A stretch of 64,000 nucleotides of DNA from Candidatus Gastranaerophilales bacterium. GTDB taxonomy: Bacteria > Cyanobacteriota > Vampirovibrionia > Gastranaerophilales > Gastranaerophilaceae. The stretch is from NCBI GenBank assembly GCA_944326465.1, contig CALVEB010000009.1:19098-83097 (forward strand), in the 5' to 3' direction. Numbering within the stretch: the first letter of the stretch is position 1; each line of letters starts with the position of its first letter. This document shows positions 43,463-53,589 of this stretch, piece after piece. The notes under the pieces are model-generated. The model was not told the origin of the DNA and did not search any database. It saw nothing but the letters and a program-made list of their open reading frames with translations. Made by a program: the position numbers and the translations under genes.

Positions 43463-45726
43463 AGTTGTTCTCTATCAGGATCTTCTATATCTATTACTTC
43501 TGCATACTGCAACTCTTTTGCTTTTGGTTTTTCTAATTTTGCTCTTTCAGCCTCTTCAAATGTAGGTATCAGTTTTTCCATTTTTGTATCACTTCTGGCA
43601 ATTCTATCAGGATTTTTTATCTCCATTTTCTTAAATTCAACACTTGATCCTTTCATATCCATGCCTATTGCAAAAGCAAAATATGTTCTTTTACGGATGA
43701 AATCATAGCCTAAGTTGACTTTAAAATCATCAGGACCGATTGATAGAATAAATGCATTTTCCTGAAATAATTTGTCGTTCGGCGCATCATTAGAAAGGTT
43801 TATGTTTCCGGACCAACCCACACCTAAATATTTGTTAAGCCTGAAGGATTCTCTGATAACCAAACTTGAACGTCCGTATCTGTATGTATCAAATCTTGCC
43901 ATCGGGGTATGATCATCAAATGCTGACAGGAAATATGTAATATCCTGCATCCAGCGTTTATATTGCGTATGAATACGCGGACCGACACGCCCGATGAATT
44001 GCGTATCGCCTGTACCGTATAATGCCGCGCTTCCTTGCATTACAAAAGATACATCAAACATTTTTAATTCTTCTTTGTTTTCACGCTTGAACAAAGACTG
44101 ATTAACTTCTGCCATATATTTAAAACGGGTTGTGCCTATTTCTTTGTTAGGTATATCGCCAAAATATTTATTGTAATCAGTATTTTGATAATAACCAACA
44201 CCGGCCTTTTGACGGAAAGTTAAATCAAGATTCGGAGCAATTGTATCTTTTACCTGCGTTGCATCTTTATAAAAAAGTTCTACAGCGTATTTTGCCATAT
44301 TACGTCCCATAAACCCTTCATCAAGATAAGAGTTTACGCCGTATTGCAAATACAATTTGTCATCTAAACGCTGCAAACCTTTAGCAACAAAAATATCTTC
44401 GGCAGAACCATAAGCCAGTTCTGTCATATTTGTACCGCTGCGGTATTTTAAAGCTCCGCCCACCCCGATTTCACTTTTATAGTTCAAAAACGGTATTACT
44501 TTTACAACAGCACCGTTAGGAATATCAAACACAAATCCCGGCCCGATATAAGCACCCAACTGCGGACGTGAACCAAGTTCAGGATAGTTAGCCTCAAAAT
44601 AGCTGTGATCCTTATCTGTATGTGCTGTAAATCTACGGAAATTCAAAAGCTTTTTATCACCATAGAAAATAGTACCTTTTTCAAGTGTGATAGTATCGTG
44701 GTCTTTTTTACCTTCAACTTTAATTTTATCAGCTTTGACTTTTACCGGCACCTGACCGACAGTTTCGGTCATATAAGATCTGTCTTCTTCATCAACAAGC
44801 ATTCTTGAAAAGTCCTGACCTCCAACCATTCTGGTTTTCAAATCCAGCTTGTATGAACCGTCTGTCACCATATTACCTTCGGCAAAAGTTATTGTATCAC
44901 TGTTTGCAGTAGCTTTTCTTGTGTTAATTACAAAATTATTCTGTTTGAATTTTACATTATCCATAAAGGCGTTTTCTTCGTTCATATTTATCTGGACATA
45001 ATCGCCAAACACCTTGGAATCATCTTTAATTAAAGTTACATTGCCATAGGCCTTGAGAATATTGGAACTCTTATTGTAAGTCATTTTATCGGCTTTAAGG
45101 GTAACTTTCTGAGGCGGGAATGTCAATACCGGCGCGCCTATTGCCTGAATTTCGTCATTTACTTCATCATACACAATATTATCGCAGTCCAATACTACTT
45201 CATTTTCAACTTTTTGTTCTTTAACTCCGCCGCTCAATTCAATTGTATCAGCAGCCTGTTCTGTGTTTTCTTCTATTTGCTGTCCGGAATTCTCTGTTTG
45301 GTCTTGTGCAACATTTTCTTCAACTTTAGCTTTTTGAACATTTGTATCCTTTTTATTCAGAGCCTGATTATTAAATTCTTCCAAAATTTGGGCTGCTTCC
45401 TCGTCTGCCCTGTCATCTTCTTCTAACTCTTCAAGCTGTTTAGCCTGCAGCTTTTGCAGACGTGCATTTTCTCTTGCACGGAAAAAATTTGTTATTTTTA
45501 TACGCGCTCTTTTAAATAAAGGATAATAACGTGCCTCTGAAGACTGATTAATTACTTTTTTCTCTGCTTCTGTTTCTACAACAGGCAATGTTAGCGGAGA
45601 TTCATAAAAGTTATCAAACATCACATCAAGATTATAAGGAGTAATAGCCGCATCATCAATTGCATAGGCTTTTGTAATTGATGACATTGATAATACTATT
45701 AATGCTGTTATAACAATCTTTTTCAA
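43459..45726 (-). CDS. lptD: LptD-like outer-membrane lipopolysaccharide assembly protein
   Basis: LptD inserts lipopolysaccharide in the outer leaflet of the outer membrane. The 755 residues begin with a signal peptide (IVITALIVLSMSSITKAYA), followed by a Glu/Gln-rich linker of about 110 residues. An OstA-type beta-jellyroll follows (LKADKMTYNKSSNILKAYGN, then INTRKATANSDTITF). The remainder alternates strands with aromatic residues, as in a beta-barrel. The start codon is TTG, with AAAGGT just upstream. It is shorter in the barrel than E. coli LptD, so the assignment is at family level. Confidence 0.85.
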   Translation of the reverse strand: MKKIVITALIVLSMSSITKAYAIDDAAITPYNLDVMFDNFYESPLTLPVVETEAEKKVINQSSEARYYPLFKRARIKITNFFRARENARLQKLQAKQLEELEEDDRADEEAAQILEEFNNQALNKKDTNVQKAKVEENVAQDQTENSGQQIEENTEQAADTIELSGGVKEQKVENEVVLDCDNIVYDEVNDEIQAIGAPVLTFPPQKVTLKADKMTYNKSSNILKAYGNVTLIKDDSKVFGDYVQINMNEENAFMDNVKFKQNNFVINTRKATANSDTITFAEGNMVTDGSYKLDLKTRMVGGQDFSRMLVDEEDRSYMTETVGQVPVKVKADKIKVEGKKDHDTITLEKGTIFYGDKKLLNFRRFTAHTDKDHSYFEANYPELGSRPQLGAYIGPGFVFDIPNGAVVKVIPFLNYKSEIGVGGALKYRSGTNMTELAYGSAEDIFVAKGLQRLDDKLYLQYGVNSYLDEGFMGRNMAKYAVELFYKDATQVKDTIAPNLDLTFRQKAGVGYYQNTDYNKYFGDIPNKEIGTTRFKYMAEVNQSLFKRENKEELKMFDVSFVMQGSAALYGTGDTQFIGRVGPRIHTQYKRWMQDITYFLSAFDDHTPMARFDTYRYGRSSLVIRESFRLNKYLGVGWSGNINLSNDAPNDKLFQENAFILSIGPDDFKVNLGYDFIRKRTYFAFAIGMDMKGSSVEFKKMEIKNPDRIARSDTKMEKLIPTFEEAERAKLEKPKAKELQYAEVIDIEDPDREQL

Positions 45727-45742
45727 TTTATTTACCTTTATA

Positions 45743-46876
45743 TTAGATATAATTTAACGGGTTGTTAGGTTTGCCGTTAATTCTGACTTCAAAGTGGCAA
45801 TGCGGGCCCGTACTGTAACCCGTAGTACCTTCTTTGCCTATAACCTGTCCCTTTTGAACCTGTTGTCCGTTATTGACAAGAATTGAGGACATGTGTGCAT
45901 ACAATGTTGTTGTAGGCTGGCCGTTAACAACACCGTGATCAAGTATAACGACCTTTCCGTAACCGCCGTACCAGCCGCTATAAATCACTTTGCCTGAATT
46001 AGATGCGACAATATTTCCGTAATTCGGCCCGCCTATATCAACACCGGAGTGGAAAGTTCTGCTGTTGAATATAGGGTGTGTCCTCCAGCCGAAAGGTGAA
46101 GTGATACGGCCTGCAATAGGCTTTAAAAACGCAGCGGATGACACATGTACCTTTGAAGCTGTTCCTGTGTTTTTGGAAATCATTGTCTGCAAATTCGCGG
46201 ACTGTCTTGCAAGTTCTCTTTCCGCACGTTCATAGGCCGCGCGGTCAGTTTTGAGTTTATAAATCATGTTCTGATTCTGGGCGATTGCATTTTTAATGCT
46301 CTTTTGCTGCGAATTTATTGATTGAATAGACTCTGCAAGCACGCGTTTTTTACTTTCAATTTCGGCTTTCATTTTCATCAAGCCTTCTGATCTGGTTTTT
46401 ATAGCCTGCATTCGCTCATAATCTTTTTTGAGGATTATTTTTTCAAAATATATAGTATCCAAAAGTTCATTCAAATCCTGTGCTAAAAACAGGAGTTCAA
46501 ACATGCCTCTGCGCTGCTGCTTATATACCTGTCTAATATGCCCCTTCATTTTAGAGTTCTGCGCATTGTAATCAGCCACAGACTGAGCGTAATCACGCTC
46601 CATTTTAGATAACTGGCTTTCCAGCAATGCATACTGATTTTTTGAGTAGCGTAAATTTGTAGTTGCACTCTCTAACTTTTGCTGATTTTTATATAATTTA
46701 TTTTTTTCAAGCCCTTCAAGTATTTTTAATTTTTTAATTTTTGCATTTGTAGCTTTTCGTTTCTGTTCAATTGCCGCCTTATTTGCAGCGAAAATTGCCG
46801 GTGATGTAGTCAGGAACGTAATCAACACCGTCAGCATTACTATAAAGATTTTTTTACAAATACCTTTTATATTCAC
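45743..46876 (-). CDS. EnvC/NlpD-like M23 family murein hydrolase activator
   Basis: This 377-residue protein has a signal peptide (FIVMLTVLITFLTTSPAIFA), a long coiled coil of about 200 residues and a C-terminal LytM/M23 domain with HPIFNSRTFHSGVDIG and GPHCHFEVRINGK. The His and Asp of HxxxD and HxH are kept, so it could be an active endopeptidase rather than only an activator, unlike E. coli EnvC. It starts at a GTG 7 bases after the 34-aa peptide gene and precedes lptD by 16 bases. Confidence 0.88.
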   Translation of the reverse strand: MNIKGICKKIFIVMLTVLITFLTTSPAIFAANKAAIEQKRKATNAKIKKLKILEGLEKNKLYKNQQKLESATTNLRYSKNQYALLESQLSKMERDYAQSVADYNAQNSKMKGHIRQVYKQQRRGMFELLFLAQDLNELLDTIYFEKIILKKDYERMQAIKTRSEGLMKMKAEIESKKRVLAESIQSINSQQKSIKNAIAQNQNMIYKLKTDRAAYERAERELARQSANLQTMISKNTGTASKVHVSSAAFLKPIAGRITSPFGWRTHPIFNSRTFHSGVDIGGPNYGNIVASNSGKVIYSGWYGGYGKVVILDHGVVNGQPTTTLYAHMSSILVNNGQQVQKGQVIGKEGTTGYSTGPHCHFEVRINGKPNNPLNYI

Positions 46877-46883
46877 GCCAAAC

Positions 46884-46988
46884 CTATCTCACCATTAGAG
46901 GCAACATCATCAATCCTACTGTCCATGCAATAAAAGTCACTGCTATCAGACCGACTATAAATTTTTGATGTTTTCTGAAAAATTCCAT
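46884..46988 (-). CDS. 34-residue single-pass membrane peptide
   Basis: This short frame runs from ATG at 46988 to TAG at 46884, with GGGGGAAC before the start, the best ribosome site in the area. It encodes a charged end (MEFFRKHQKF) and one membrane helix (IVGLIAVTFIAWTVGLMMLP). The opening resembles the N-terminal anchor of SurA/PpiD-type chaperones (FFRKHQK, then helix), but it ends there. It begins the envelope run EnvC-like, LptD, aldolase, LpxI, LpxB. Confidence 0.7.
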   Translation of the reverse strand: MEFFRKHQKFIVGLIAVTFIAWTVGLMMLPLMVR

Positions 46989-47099
46989 AAGTTCCCCCTG
47001 TCTGTTTTGTTTATAATAACATATTACTATCAAAAAACTCAAAGTGCAAATCTTTTGAAATAATTTGCAAAATTTTTTAAAATCAATTAAAATAACTTT

Positions 47100-49532
47100 A
47101 TGAAATACCGCTTTACAAAAGAAATTACAGATAAAAAAGATTTAAACAAAAATGTTATGGACATTGATCCGTATCTGTTGGAAAACAACAGCAATCAAAT
47201 TCAAAAGATTTATAATTTTTTGAATACAGACACTCCTCTTCTTCTGGTCAACGGCTTTCTCGGTACGGGTAAAGACAAAATTGTAAAACACGCCTTAACA
47301 TTCAGTAATGAAGCAGCTATCAAGCTTTACTACAACTGTTTTGAAACAACAATACTTGATGATATTCTGCTGGCATTCTTTGATGAATTCAAAAAACTTA
47401 CCGCGCAAAATATCATCCAAACTCCAAAAGCAAGATCTGAAAACTTTACCCAGAAAATCACGGCTTACTTTGATACAATAGAAAAACCGATAATTGTTGT
47501 TCTTGATTCTTTTGAAGAAATTCTTAAAGAAAATAAGCAGGAAATTCTGGATTTTATACAGCATCTGTCTCAATATGACAAAATTAAAATTATTCTTATA
47601 TCCAGAACATTTAATATGACGGATTTTGCCGACAAAATTAACTATGAAAAAATATCCATACTTGCACTTGACAAATCAATCTTTGAAAAATATCTGCGTG
47701 CAAACGATGTAAAACAAATCGGGCCGCTCTCCGATGAACTGTATAAATACACGCGGGGATATTATTTCTATGTAACACTTTCTCTAAAAATCATGAAACT
47801 GAGAAATCTAACCCTCGTTGATTTTTTATCAGGTTTTAATAAAAGTTTTCTAACATATAACGACTTCATTATACGTGAAGGCTTATCACTGATTGATCCT
47901 GTCAGCGGGCATCTGTTCAGATTTCTGACGATTATGCGGCATCCGGTAAGCATTAAGCTGCTGCAAACCATTCATCTGTATAATGAAGAAAAAATCAAAT
48001 TCTTTGTCGACAATCTTGTCTTGACGCAAGATGGAGAATATCTATATTTACAGGACTATTATAAGATAATTGCTGCTAATTCAATAACCGAAAATATTGC
48101 AGTGAAGCTTCACAAAGGCTGCATTGAGCTTTACAATACCCAGCTGCCGCTAAAGCCGCTTGACAGAGATTTATTAATCTCAAGACAGACAATGCGTAAG
48201 GAAATTGAATATCACAATATGTTCTTACCTAAAAAACCGGAAATAACTTCACATGCTGTATCCGGTGCAGAATTTCTGGAGTTTCAGCGCGGACTCAAAA
48301 AGTCTGTTCCAGCAGAAGAACAGCAGCCGGTATCTAAAAAAGAAACCGATACTAAACTTCAGAAAATGTCTTTTATTTTTGAATCCGAAGAAGTTGAACA
48401 TCAATTCTTGAACAATGTTGCAAACTCTATTGAAAATTTTATATCTAACAAAATCAAAAAAGATGAAGAGTTAAAAGAAGCCGTTAATCTTCCGCTTGTC
48501 GAAATTATCAATATGGCAAAACGTGAAGAATTAAATTACAATTACAAACGTGCTGCATTACTGTACCAAACAGCTCTGACGCGTGAAAATGACGACGATT
48601 ATTATACATTTTTACCGTCTATCTATACCAAAATCGCCTCTGCATATCAAAATCTTTCCGACTGGTACAATTCAATGAAATATTACGAGCAGGCTCTGGA
48701 ATTTTTTAATTCAACAGGCGATACAGAAAAAGTCTGTGAAATGAAATGGCACATCGCAGAGATTTACTATATAACGTTTAAGCGGGATAAAGCAAAAGAC
48801 CTGATTAATGAAGTCCTGCAAAACAATACTCTTTCTAATAATCTTAAAGTCAAATCTTATCTGCTGCTTGCAAATCTTACAAATAACAGCCCTCAACTTG
48901 TTTTTAATTATTACAAAAAAGCAATGGAGACTGTTGATGATACAGTAGAAAAACCGGTCAAGTCAGAATTGTTTTTCAAATTTGCGCTTATGCTTGATGA
49001 ACAGGGAGATTTTGAGCTTGCGATAAAAGGTTATAAAAAATGCATAGAAGTCGACAAAAACCCGAAAGTTAACACTTATCTATCCTCGGCGCTATCAAAT
49101 ATTGCAACAATCTATGATGAAATGGATAATTCCGAACTTGCAAGAAAATACTGCCTCGAAAGTCTGACAATAGATGAGGAGGCTAAAAACTACAACGGCA
49201 TCTATATCTCAGCAATGAAACTTGCTGAATTATATCTGAGCAACGACGAAGAAAAAGCATTAAACTACTATAAAAAAGCAAAATCATGCGCCTTTGAGTT
49301 AAACGAACCATTTTACATAGCCTCCTGTGATATAGCAATGGGAGATTTCTATTTTAACCGAAAAGATGATGAAATGGCCATTAAAAGTTATCTGAGTGCA
49401 TATAATGTTGCAAAAACAAATTTCAGTAAAGATAATATTGAAAAAATACAGATACGCCTTAATGAGATTAAAGCCCGTATTGGCGAAGAAGCATATAGCA
49501 AATACGAAAAAGAGTACATAAATGGAAGATAA
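47100..49532 (+). CDS. P-loop NTPase with TPR repeats (STAND-like)
   Basis: The 810-residue protein has a P-loop NTPase domain, with Walker A NGFLGTGKDK at residues 51-60 and Walker B IIVVLDSFEEI at about 131-141, and an arm region up to about residue 350. After a linker, TPR repeats cover about residues 480-790 (NYNYKRAALLYQTAL, WYNSMKYYEQAL and others). This layout is shared with signal-transducing NTPases (STAND), some of which sense phage, but also with regulators. No effector domain is seen at the N-terminus. No clear ribosome site is seen. Its stop overlaps rsmG by 11 bases. Confidence 0.8.
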   Translation: MKYRFTKEITDKKDLNKNVMDIDPYLLENNSNQIQKIYNFLNTDTPLLLVNGFLGTGKDKIVKHALTFSNEAAIKLYYNCFETTILDDILLAFFDEFKKLTAQNIIQTPKARSENFTQKITAYFDTIEKPIIVVLDSFEEILKENKQEILDFIQHLSQYDKIKIILISRTFNMTDFADKINYEKISILALDKSIFEKYLRANDVKQIGPLSDELYKYTRGYYFYVTLSLKIMKLRNLTLVDFLSGFNKSFLTYNDFIIREGLSLIDPVSGHLFRFLTIMRHPVSIKLLQTIHLYNEEKIKFFVDNLVLTQDGEYLYLQDYYKIIAANSITENIAVKLHKGCIELYNTQLPLKPLDRDLLISRQTMRKEIEYHNMFLPKKPEITSHAVSGAEFLEFQRGLKKSVPAEEQQPVSKKETDTKLQKMSFIFESEEVEHQFLNNVANSIENFISNKIKKDEELKEAVNLPLVEIINMAKREELNYNYKRAALLYQTALTRENDDDYYTFLPSIYTKIASAYQNLSDWYNSMKYYEQALEFFNSTGDTEKVCEMKWHIAEIYYITFKRDKAKDLINEVLQNNTLSNNLKVKSYLLLANLTNNSPQLVFNYYKKAMETVDDTVEKPVKSELFFKFALMLDEQGDFELAIKGYKKCIEVDKNPKVNTYLSSALSNIATIYDEMDNSELARKYCLESLTIDEEAKNYNGIYISAMKLAELYLSNDEEKALNYYKKAKSCAFELNEPFYIASCDIAMGDFYFNRKDDEMAIKSYLSAYNVAKTNFSKDNIEKIQIRLNEIKARIGEEAYSKYEKEYINGR

Positions 49533-50112
49533 AATTTTTTTCAAAAAATATACAGAAGTTTTTCTTGAACAAAATGCAAGGTTAAATTTAATTTCCGGAA
49601 ACGATGAAAAGTTTTTATGGGAAAAGCATATATATGATAGTCTTTCTATCGAAAAGTTTTTTAACAAAATAGATATAACAGGTCTAAAACTTCTGGATAT
49701 CGGGACAGGCGGCGGCTTTCCTGCAGTGCCCGTTGCACTTGTATACCCGCAGGTTGAAGTGTATGCTCTTGACAGCATAAGAAAAAAGATTAATGCAATA
49801 GAAAATATAAAAACAGAATTACAGATAAGCAATCTGCATACAATATGCGACCGCGCTGAAAATCTTAAAGAGAAATTTGATATCGTAACCTCGCGTGCTG
49901 TCGCGTCATTAAAAGTTATAAGCAGCTATGCATTACCTTTACTGAAAAACAATGGTTATTTTATAGCCTACAAATCGCGCAAAGTTGAGGAGGAAATATC
50001 AGAGGCAAAAAATGTTTTACGAAAATATCAGGCAAAAATTGTTGATATTATCAGATATGACCTGCCGTTAGAAGAAGCGCATACAAGAAATCTCGTTATC
50101 ATCCAAAAATAA
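49522..50112 (+). CDS. rsmG: RsmG, 16S rRNA m7G527 methyltransferase
   Basis: RsmG methylates G527 of 16S rRNA with SAM. The 196-residue protein starts with NARLNLISG-type sequence (QNARLNLISGNDEKFLWEKH), has the SAM motif LLDIGTGGGFPAVPVALVYP and the TSRAVASL motif. It overlaps the upstream NTPase-TPR gene by 11 bases. Confidence 0.95.
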   Translation: MEDKIFFKKYTEVFLEQNARLNLISGNDEKFLWEKHIYDSLSIEKFFNKIDITGLKLLDIGTGGGFPAVPVALVYPQVEVYALDSIRKKINAIENIKTELQISNLHTICDRAENLKEKFDIVTSRAVASLKVISSYALPLLKNNGYFIAYKSRKVEEEISEAKNVLRKYQAKIVDIIRYDLPLEEAHTRNLVIIQK

Positions 50113-50127
50113 TTGAATGCCTGAGTG

Positions 50128-50787
50128 CTACTGTTCGGATTGCTGAAGGTATATTTTAGCTATTTCAATATCATTCCGCGTTGTAATCTTTATATTCTTA
50201 TAGCTGCCGTCCAGAATATAGACAGTTTGTCCCAGAGTCTCCAGCATGCCTGCATCATCAGTATAATCCTGTCCGATAAGCTTTAAGTGTGCATTCATAA
50301 TCAAACTGTATTCAAAAGCCTGCGGAGTCTGTGTATTATATAATTTTGCTCGGTCTATAGTGCGGATAATTTTCCCGTCCTGAACCTCTTTTATTGTATC
50401 AATCGTTTTTGTTGCAACAGTAAGGGCTTTTTTCTCTTCAACCAGTTCAATTACGCGGTTTACCATATCAACCGATATCATAGGCCTTGCACCGTCATGA
50501 ATTAAAACATAATCGCATTCACCGGCGCGTAACCCGTTAAACACAGACTGCTGTCGGGTTTCGCCGCCCTGTATTATTCTTACTTTGTTAAAATCTTTAA
50601 ATATATGTTCTAATTCTGTCATTATAACAGGATTTGCGCAAATAATTATTTCATCAACATTTGACTGTTCAAAAACTTCAACAGTATATCTGATAACTTC
50701 TTTTCCGTTAATTTTTTCTATAAGTTTATTTTTTGTCCCGAATCTTGACGATGTGCCGCCTGCCGGTATTATTGCATTAACCTTCAT
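50128..50787 (-). CDS. ispD: IspD, 2-C-methyl-D-erythritol 4-phosphate cytidylyltransferase
   Basis: IspD attaches CMP to MEP in the non-mevalonate isoprenoid pathway. The 219-residue protein has IIPAGGTSSRFG, the CTP-binding loop, LIHDGARPMIS and a C-terminal KITTRNDIEIAK. The first residues of the CTP loop read PAGG rather than AAGG. It overlaps thiL by 4 bases. Confidence 0.94.
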   Translation of the reverse strand: MKVNAIIPAGGTSSRFGTKNKLIEKINGKEVIRYTVEVFEQSNVDEIIICANPVIMTELEHIFKDFNKVRIIQGGETRQQSVFNGLRAGECDYVLIHDGARPMISVDMVNRVIELVEEKKALTVATKTIDTIKEVQDGKIIRTIDRAKLYNTQTPQAFEYSLIMNAHLKLIGQDYTDDAGMLETLGQTVYILDGSYKNIKITTRNDIEIAKIYLQQSEQ

Positions 50788-51692
50788 TTCTCCTCCTTAA
50801 AATGATTAAATAATTTTTTCTCAACGTCATCCGGCATATATAAGACTGTTTTATCTTTATACCGTATTTCAACGCCTTTTCCCTGTTTTACTTCGCCGAT
50901 AACAGTCCCCTGTATGTTTTCATAAGGAACAGTTGCAACGAGTTCATAATCTTCACCGCCAAAAAATAACAGATTCTGCCAGTCCGTAAAACTTTCTAAA
51001 TCTCTGTCATAAGGTATTTTATCAAAATCTACGGATAAACACACCTGACTTTCTTTTGCAATTGTTGAAAGTGCATCCATTAATCCGTCTGATGTATCCA
51101 TCATTGCGTAATCTTCACTGATATTTTCTGCGATTTTGCGTGAAAATTCTTTTCTTGCTTCCGGCATAAGATGTGATTTTATAAATTTACTTTCCTTTTT
51201 TCCTGCCAGAAGTTCTGTTAATCCGGCTCCGCTTGAGCCGTGATTACCTGACACAATAACTTTTTGTCCGATTTTTGCATTTGCGCGTGAAGAAATCCGG
51301 CGTCCGGCCGTACTGCCGATTGCAGTGACAGAAATATAGATTTTTTCACTCCCCGTAATATCTCCGCCGACAATTTCAGCGCCTTGTGCCGCATCTTTTG
51401 CGCCTTTATAAAATTCATTAATAAAATCTTCTGTTATATCTTCAGGCAAAGACAGGGAAATTGTTAAATACTCCGGTTTTGCGCCGCTTGCACATATATC
51501 ACTGATGTTAACCATTACTGATTTATAGCCGAGTTGATATGGGATTGCAAATTGCCGGCAAAAGTGTACATCTTCAACAAGGCTGTCCTGTGTTATTACG
51601 ATTCCGAATTTTTGAAGATTTGCACAGTCATCTCCGATATATTTTGAGTTCAATATATTTTTAATGTCTTTTATAAATTCTTTTTCTTTCAT
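50784..51692 (-). CDS. thiL: ThiL, thiamine-monophosphate kinase
   Basis: ThiL makes thiamine diphosphate from the monophosphate with ATP. The 302-residue protein has GDDCANL, the N-terminal metal-binding DD, VNISDICASGAKPEYLTISL, GGDITGSE and MMDTSDGLMDAL, which are the AIRS/ThiL family blocks. It overlaps ispD by 4 bases and follows the GGDEF gene by 4 bases. No thiamine riboswitch is seen, as the operon start is elsewhere. Confidence 0.92.
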   Translation of the reverse strand: MKEKEFIKDIKNILNSKYIGDDCANLQKFGIVITQDSLVEDVHFCRQFAIPYQLGYKSVMVNISDICASGAKPEYLTISLSLPEDITEDFINEFYKGAKDAAQGAEIVGGDITGSEKIYISVTAIGSTAGRRISSRANAKIGQKVIVSGNHGSSGAGLTELLAGKKESKFIKSHLMPEARKEFSRKIAENISEDYAMMDTSDGLMDALSTIAKESQVCLSVDFDKIPYDRDLESFTDWQNLLFFGGEDYELVATVPYENIQGTVIGEVKQGKGVEIRYKDKTVLYMPDDVEKKLFNHFKEEK

Positions 51693-51696
51693 GGTC

Positions 51697-53589
51697 TTAG
51701 TTTAAATCGTGGTCTATCAAGGATACAAATTCTTCTACAAGAGCCTTATTCCATTTTTTACCGGCATCTTGCTTGATAATTTCAAGAGCTTCTTTAGGGC
51801 TCAATTTTGCCCTGTAAGATCTTTGTTCGGTGAGTGCAAAATATGCGTCTACAATTAAGATAATTTGTGACGTCATAGGTATTTCTTCTTTAGCGATTTT
51901 TCCCGGATAACCTGTACCATCCCAGTTTTCGTGGTGATGTTCAATAATAGGTATTACATCCTGAATATAAGATATAGGTTTCAGGATTTCACGTGCAGCA
52001 ATAAGCGGATGCTCCTGCATTTTTATATGTTCAACATCGGTGAGCGGACCGCGTTTCAATAAAATTGACTGCGGAAGCATAAGATTACCGATATCATATA
52101 ACAAAGTTGCTATACGTAAATTGTCAATCTCTTCTTTAGATAGATCAAAACGTTTTGCAAGACTTACGGCCAATAAAACTTTTGATTTCATTACACCTTC
52201 AGAATGCAGCGGGTTATAAATAGAATTAATCATATCTGCAACTGAATATAAAATATCTTTTGTCTGATTGGCGTTTTTCAATTTTTCACAAATTTCATCA
52301 GATAAAGTGCTGTCAATAGGGACATTGTGTTTTGACAGGATATCAAGGAAGGTATTAACTGCAATTTCCTGCCAGCTTGTTTCAGTGATTGGTTTTGCGA
52401 GCGTAACCTGATTACGCCCGTTGCGTTTAGATAAATACATTGCCTGATCAGTCAGTTCCATAACTTCTTCAATGTTATCGGAATGTTCAAGATAAGTTGC
52501 AACCCCTATACTTGCCGTAATATGTCCGATAGTTTCAATTTCTTCTGTTTCTATGGCTTTTCTGATACGTTCAGCCGCAATCATAGCGCCTTTGGAATCA
52601 ATCCCGGGCAATAAAAGATTAAATTCTTCACCGCCCATACGTGCTGCAATATCTATTGAACGTGCATTTTTCTTTAAGATATTTGCAATAGTTTTTATTG
52701 CCAGATCGCCGTAGGCGTGCCCGTGAACATCGTTAATTTTTTTCAAAAAGTCCAGATCCAGCCCGATAATACTAAACGGCTGATTTTGACGCTGCGCACG
52801 CATAACTTCTCGCGCAAGGCTTTCTTCAAAATACCGGCGGTTATAAAGTCCTGTAAGACTGTCTGTCACGGCCTGTGCTTTAACTGTTTCGAACAAATCT
52901 GCAATTGTTATGGCAACTTCTATTTGCTGTGCATAAGTTGTGAGAAAATCTGCTTCGGTTTCTGTAAGATCTTCGCGGGATGAAAAAACGCAAAAAATCC
53001 CGAACGGTTTATTTCTTGTATAAAGAGGGATTATAATAAGTGACTTACTCTGTTTTTCCCGTATTGTTTCTTGAACTGTTTCTTCATCAAGTTCAGGCAA
53101 AATAAATTTCAGGGCTTTTTCAAAGTTTTTAGTCTGAACTATTTTTTTCTCATTTATTGCTTCTGCATAAAAACTATCAGGCGCATAAGCAAGCCTTCTT
53201 GTCTGCATAGGATCGTGAATAATGCTGTTTACACGCTGTATGGCAAGATCTTTTGATTGAGCCAGCACATACATATATTCACCTTTTTCATCAGACGTAA
53301 CACGGACAATATTACTGTGCAGATACCCTAGTTCACCCTGCAAGCTGTTAACTATATTTTCAAGAACACTCTGGAGCGGTTTTGCAGAGTTCATCATATC
53401 TAAGATGTGCTGTAATGTCAGTATTCTTTTATTTGCAAGATTAAGTTCTTTAGTGCGCTGCTCTATTTCTTTTTCAAGCTGCAAATTACGTTCATAAATT
53501 TCCAGATAATCAGTTTTTCCGCCGTAGATACTGTTTTCTACTTCGGTAACTTTAAGACTAAATTCTTTTATCTTATCGAAAAAACCCAT
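51697..53589 (-). CDS. GAF-GGDEF-HD-GYP cyclic-di-GMP protein
   Basis: The 630-residue protein has a coiled-coil N-terminus (about residues 25-60), a GAF-type sensory domain (about 70-230), a GGDEF domain with active-site GGEEF (residues 319-323) and an inhibitory site RSID (310-313) five residues ahead of it, and a C-terminal HD-GYP domain (from about 410). In the HD-GYP the HD pair reads YD (residues 498-499), while HHHENWDGTGYP (551-562) is kept. It should make cyclic-di-GMP, and its phosphodiesterase part may be damaged. Such proteins could control pili, whose genes are nearby. Confidence 0.9.
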   Translation of the reverse strand: MGFFDKIKEFSLKVTEVENSIYGGKTDYLEIYERNLQLEKEIEQRTKELNLANKRILTLQHILDMMNSAKPLQSVLENIVNSLQGELGYLHSNIVRVTSDEKGEYMYVLAQSKDLAIQRVNSIIHDPMQTRRLAYAPDSFYAEAINEKKIVQTKNFEKALKFILPELDEETVQETIREKQSKSLIIIPLYTRNKPFGIFCVFSSREDLTETEADFLTTYAQQIEVAITIADLFETVKAQAVTDSLTGLYNRRYFEESLAREVMRAQRQNQPFSIIGLDLDFLKKINDVHGHAYGDLAIKTIANILKKNARSIDIAARMGGEEFNLLLPGIDSKGAMIAAERIRKAIETEEIETIGHITASIGVATYLEHSDNIEEVMELTDQAMYLSKRNGRNQVTLAKPITETSWQEIAVNTFLDILSKHNVPIDSTLSDEICEKLKNANQTKDILYSVADMINSIYNPLHSEGVMKSKVLLAVSLAKRFDLSKEEIDNLRIATLLYDIGNLMLPQSILLKRGPLTDVEHIKMQEHPLIAAREILKPISYIQDVIPIIEHHHENWDGTGYPGKIAKEEIPMTSQIILIVDAYFALTEQRSYRAKLSPKEALEIIKQDAGKKWNKALVEEFVSLIDHDLN

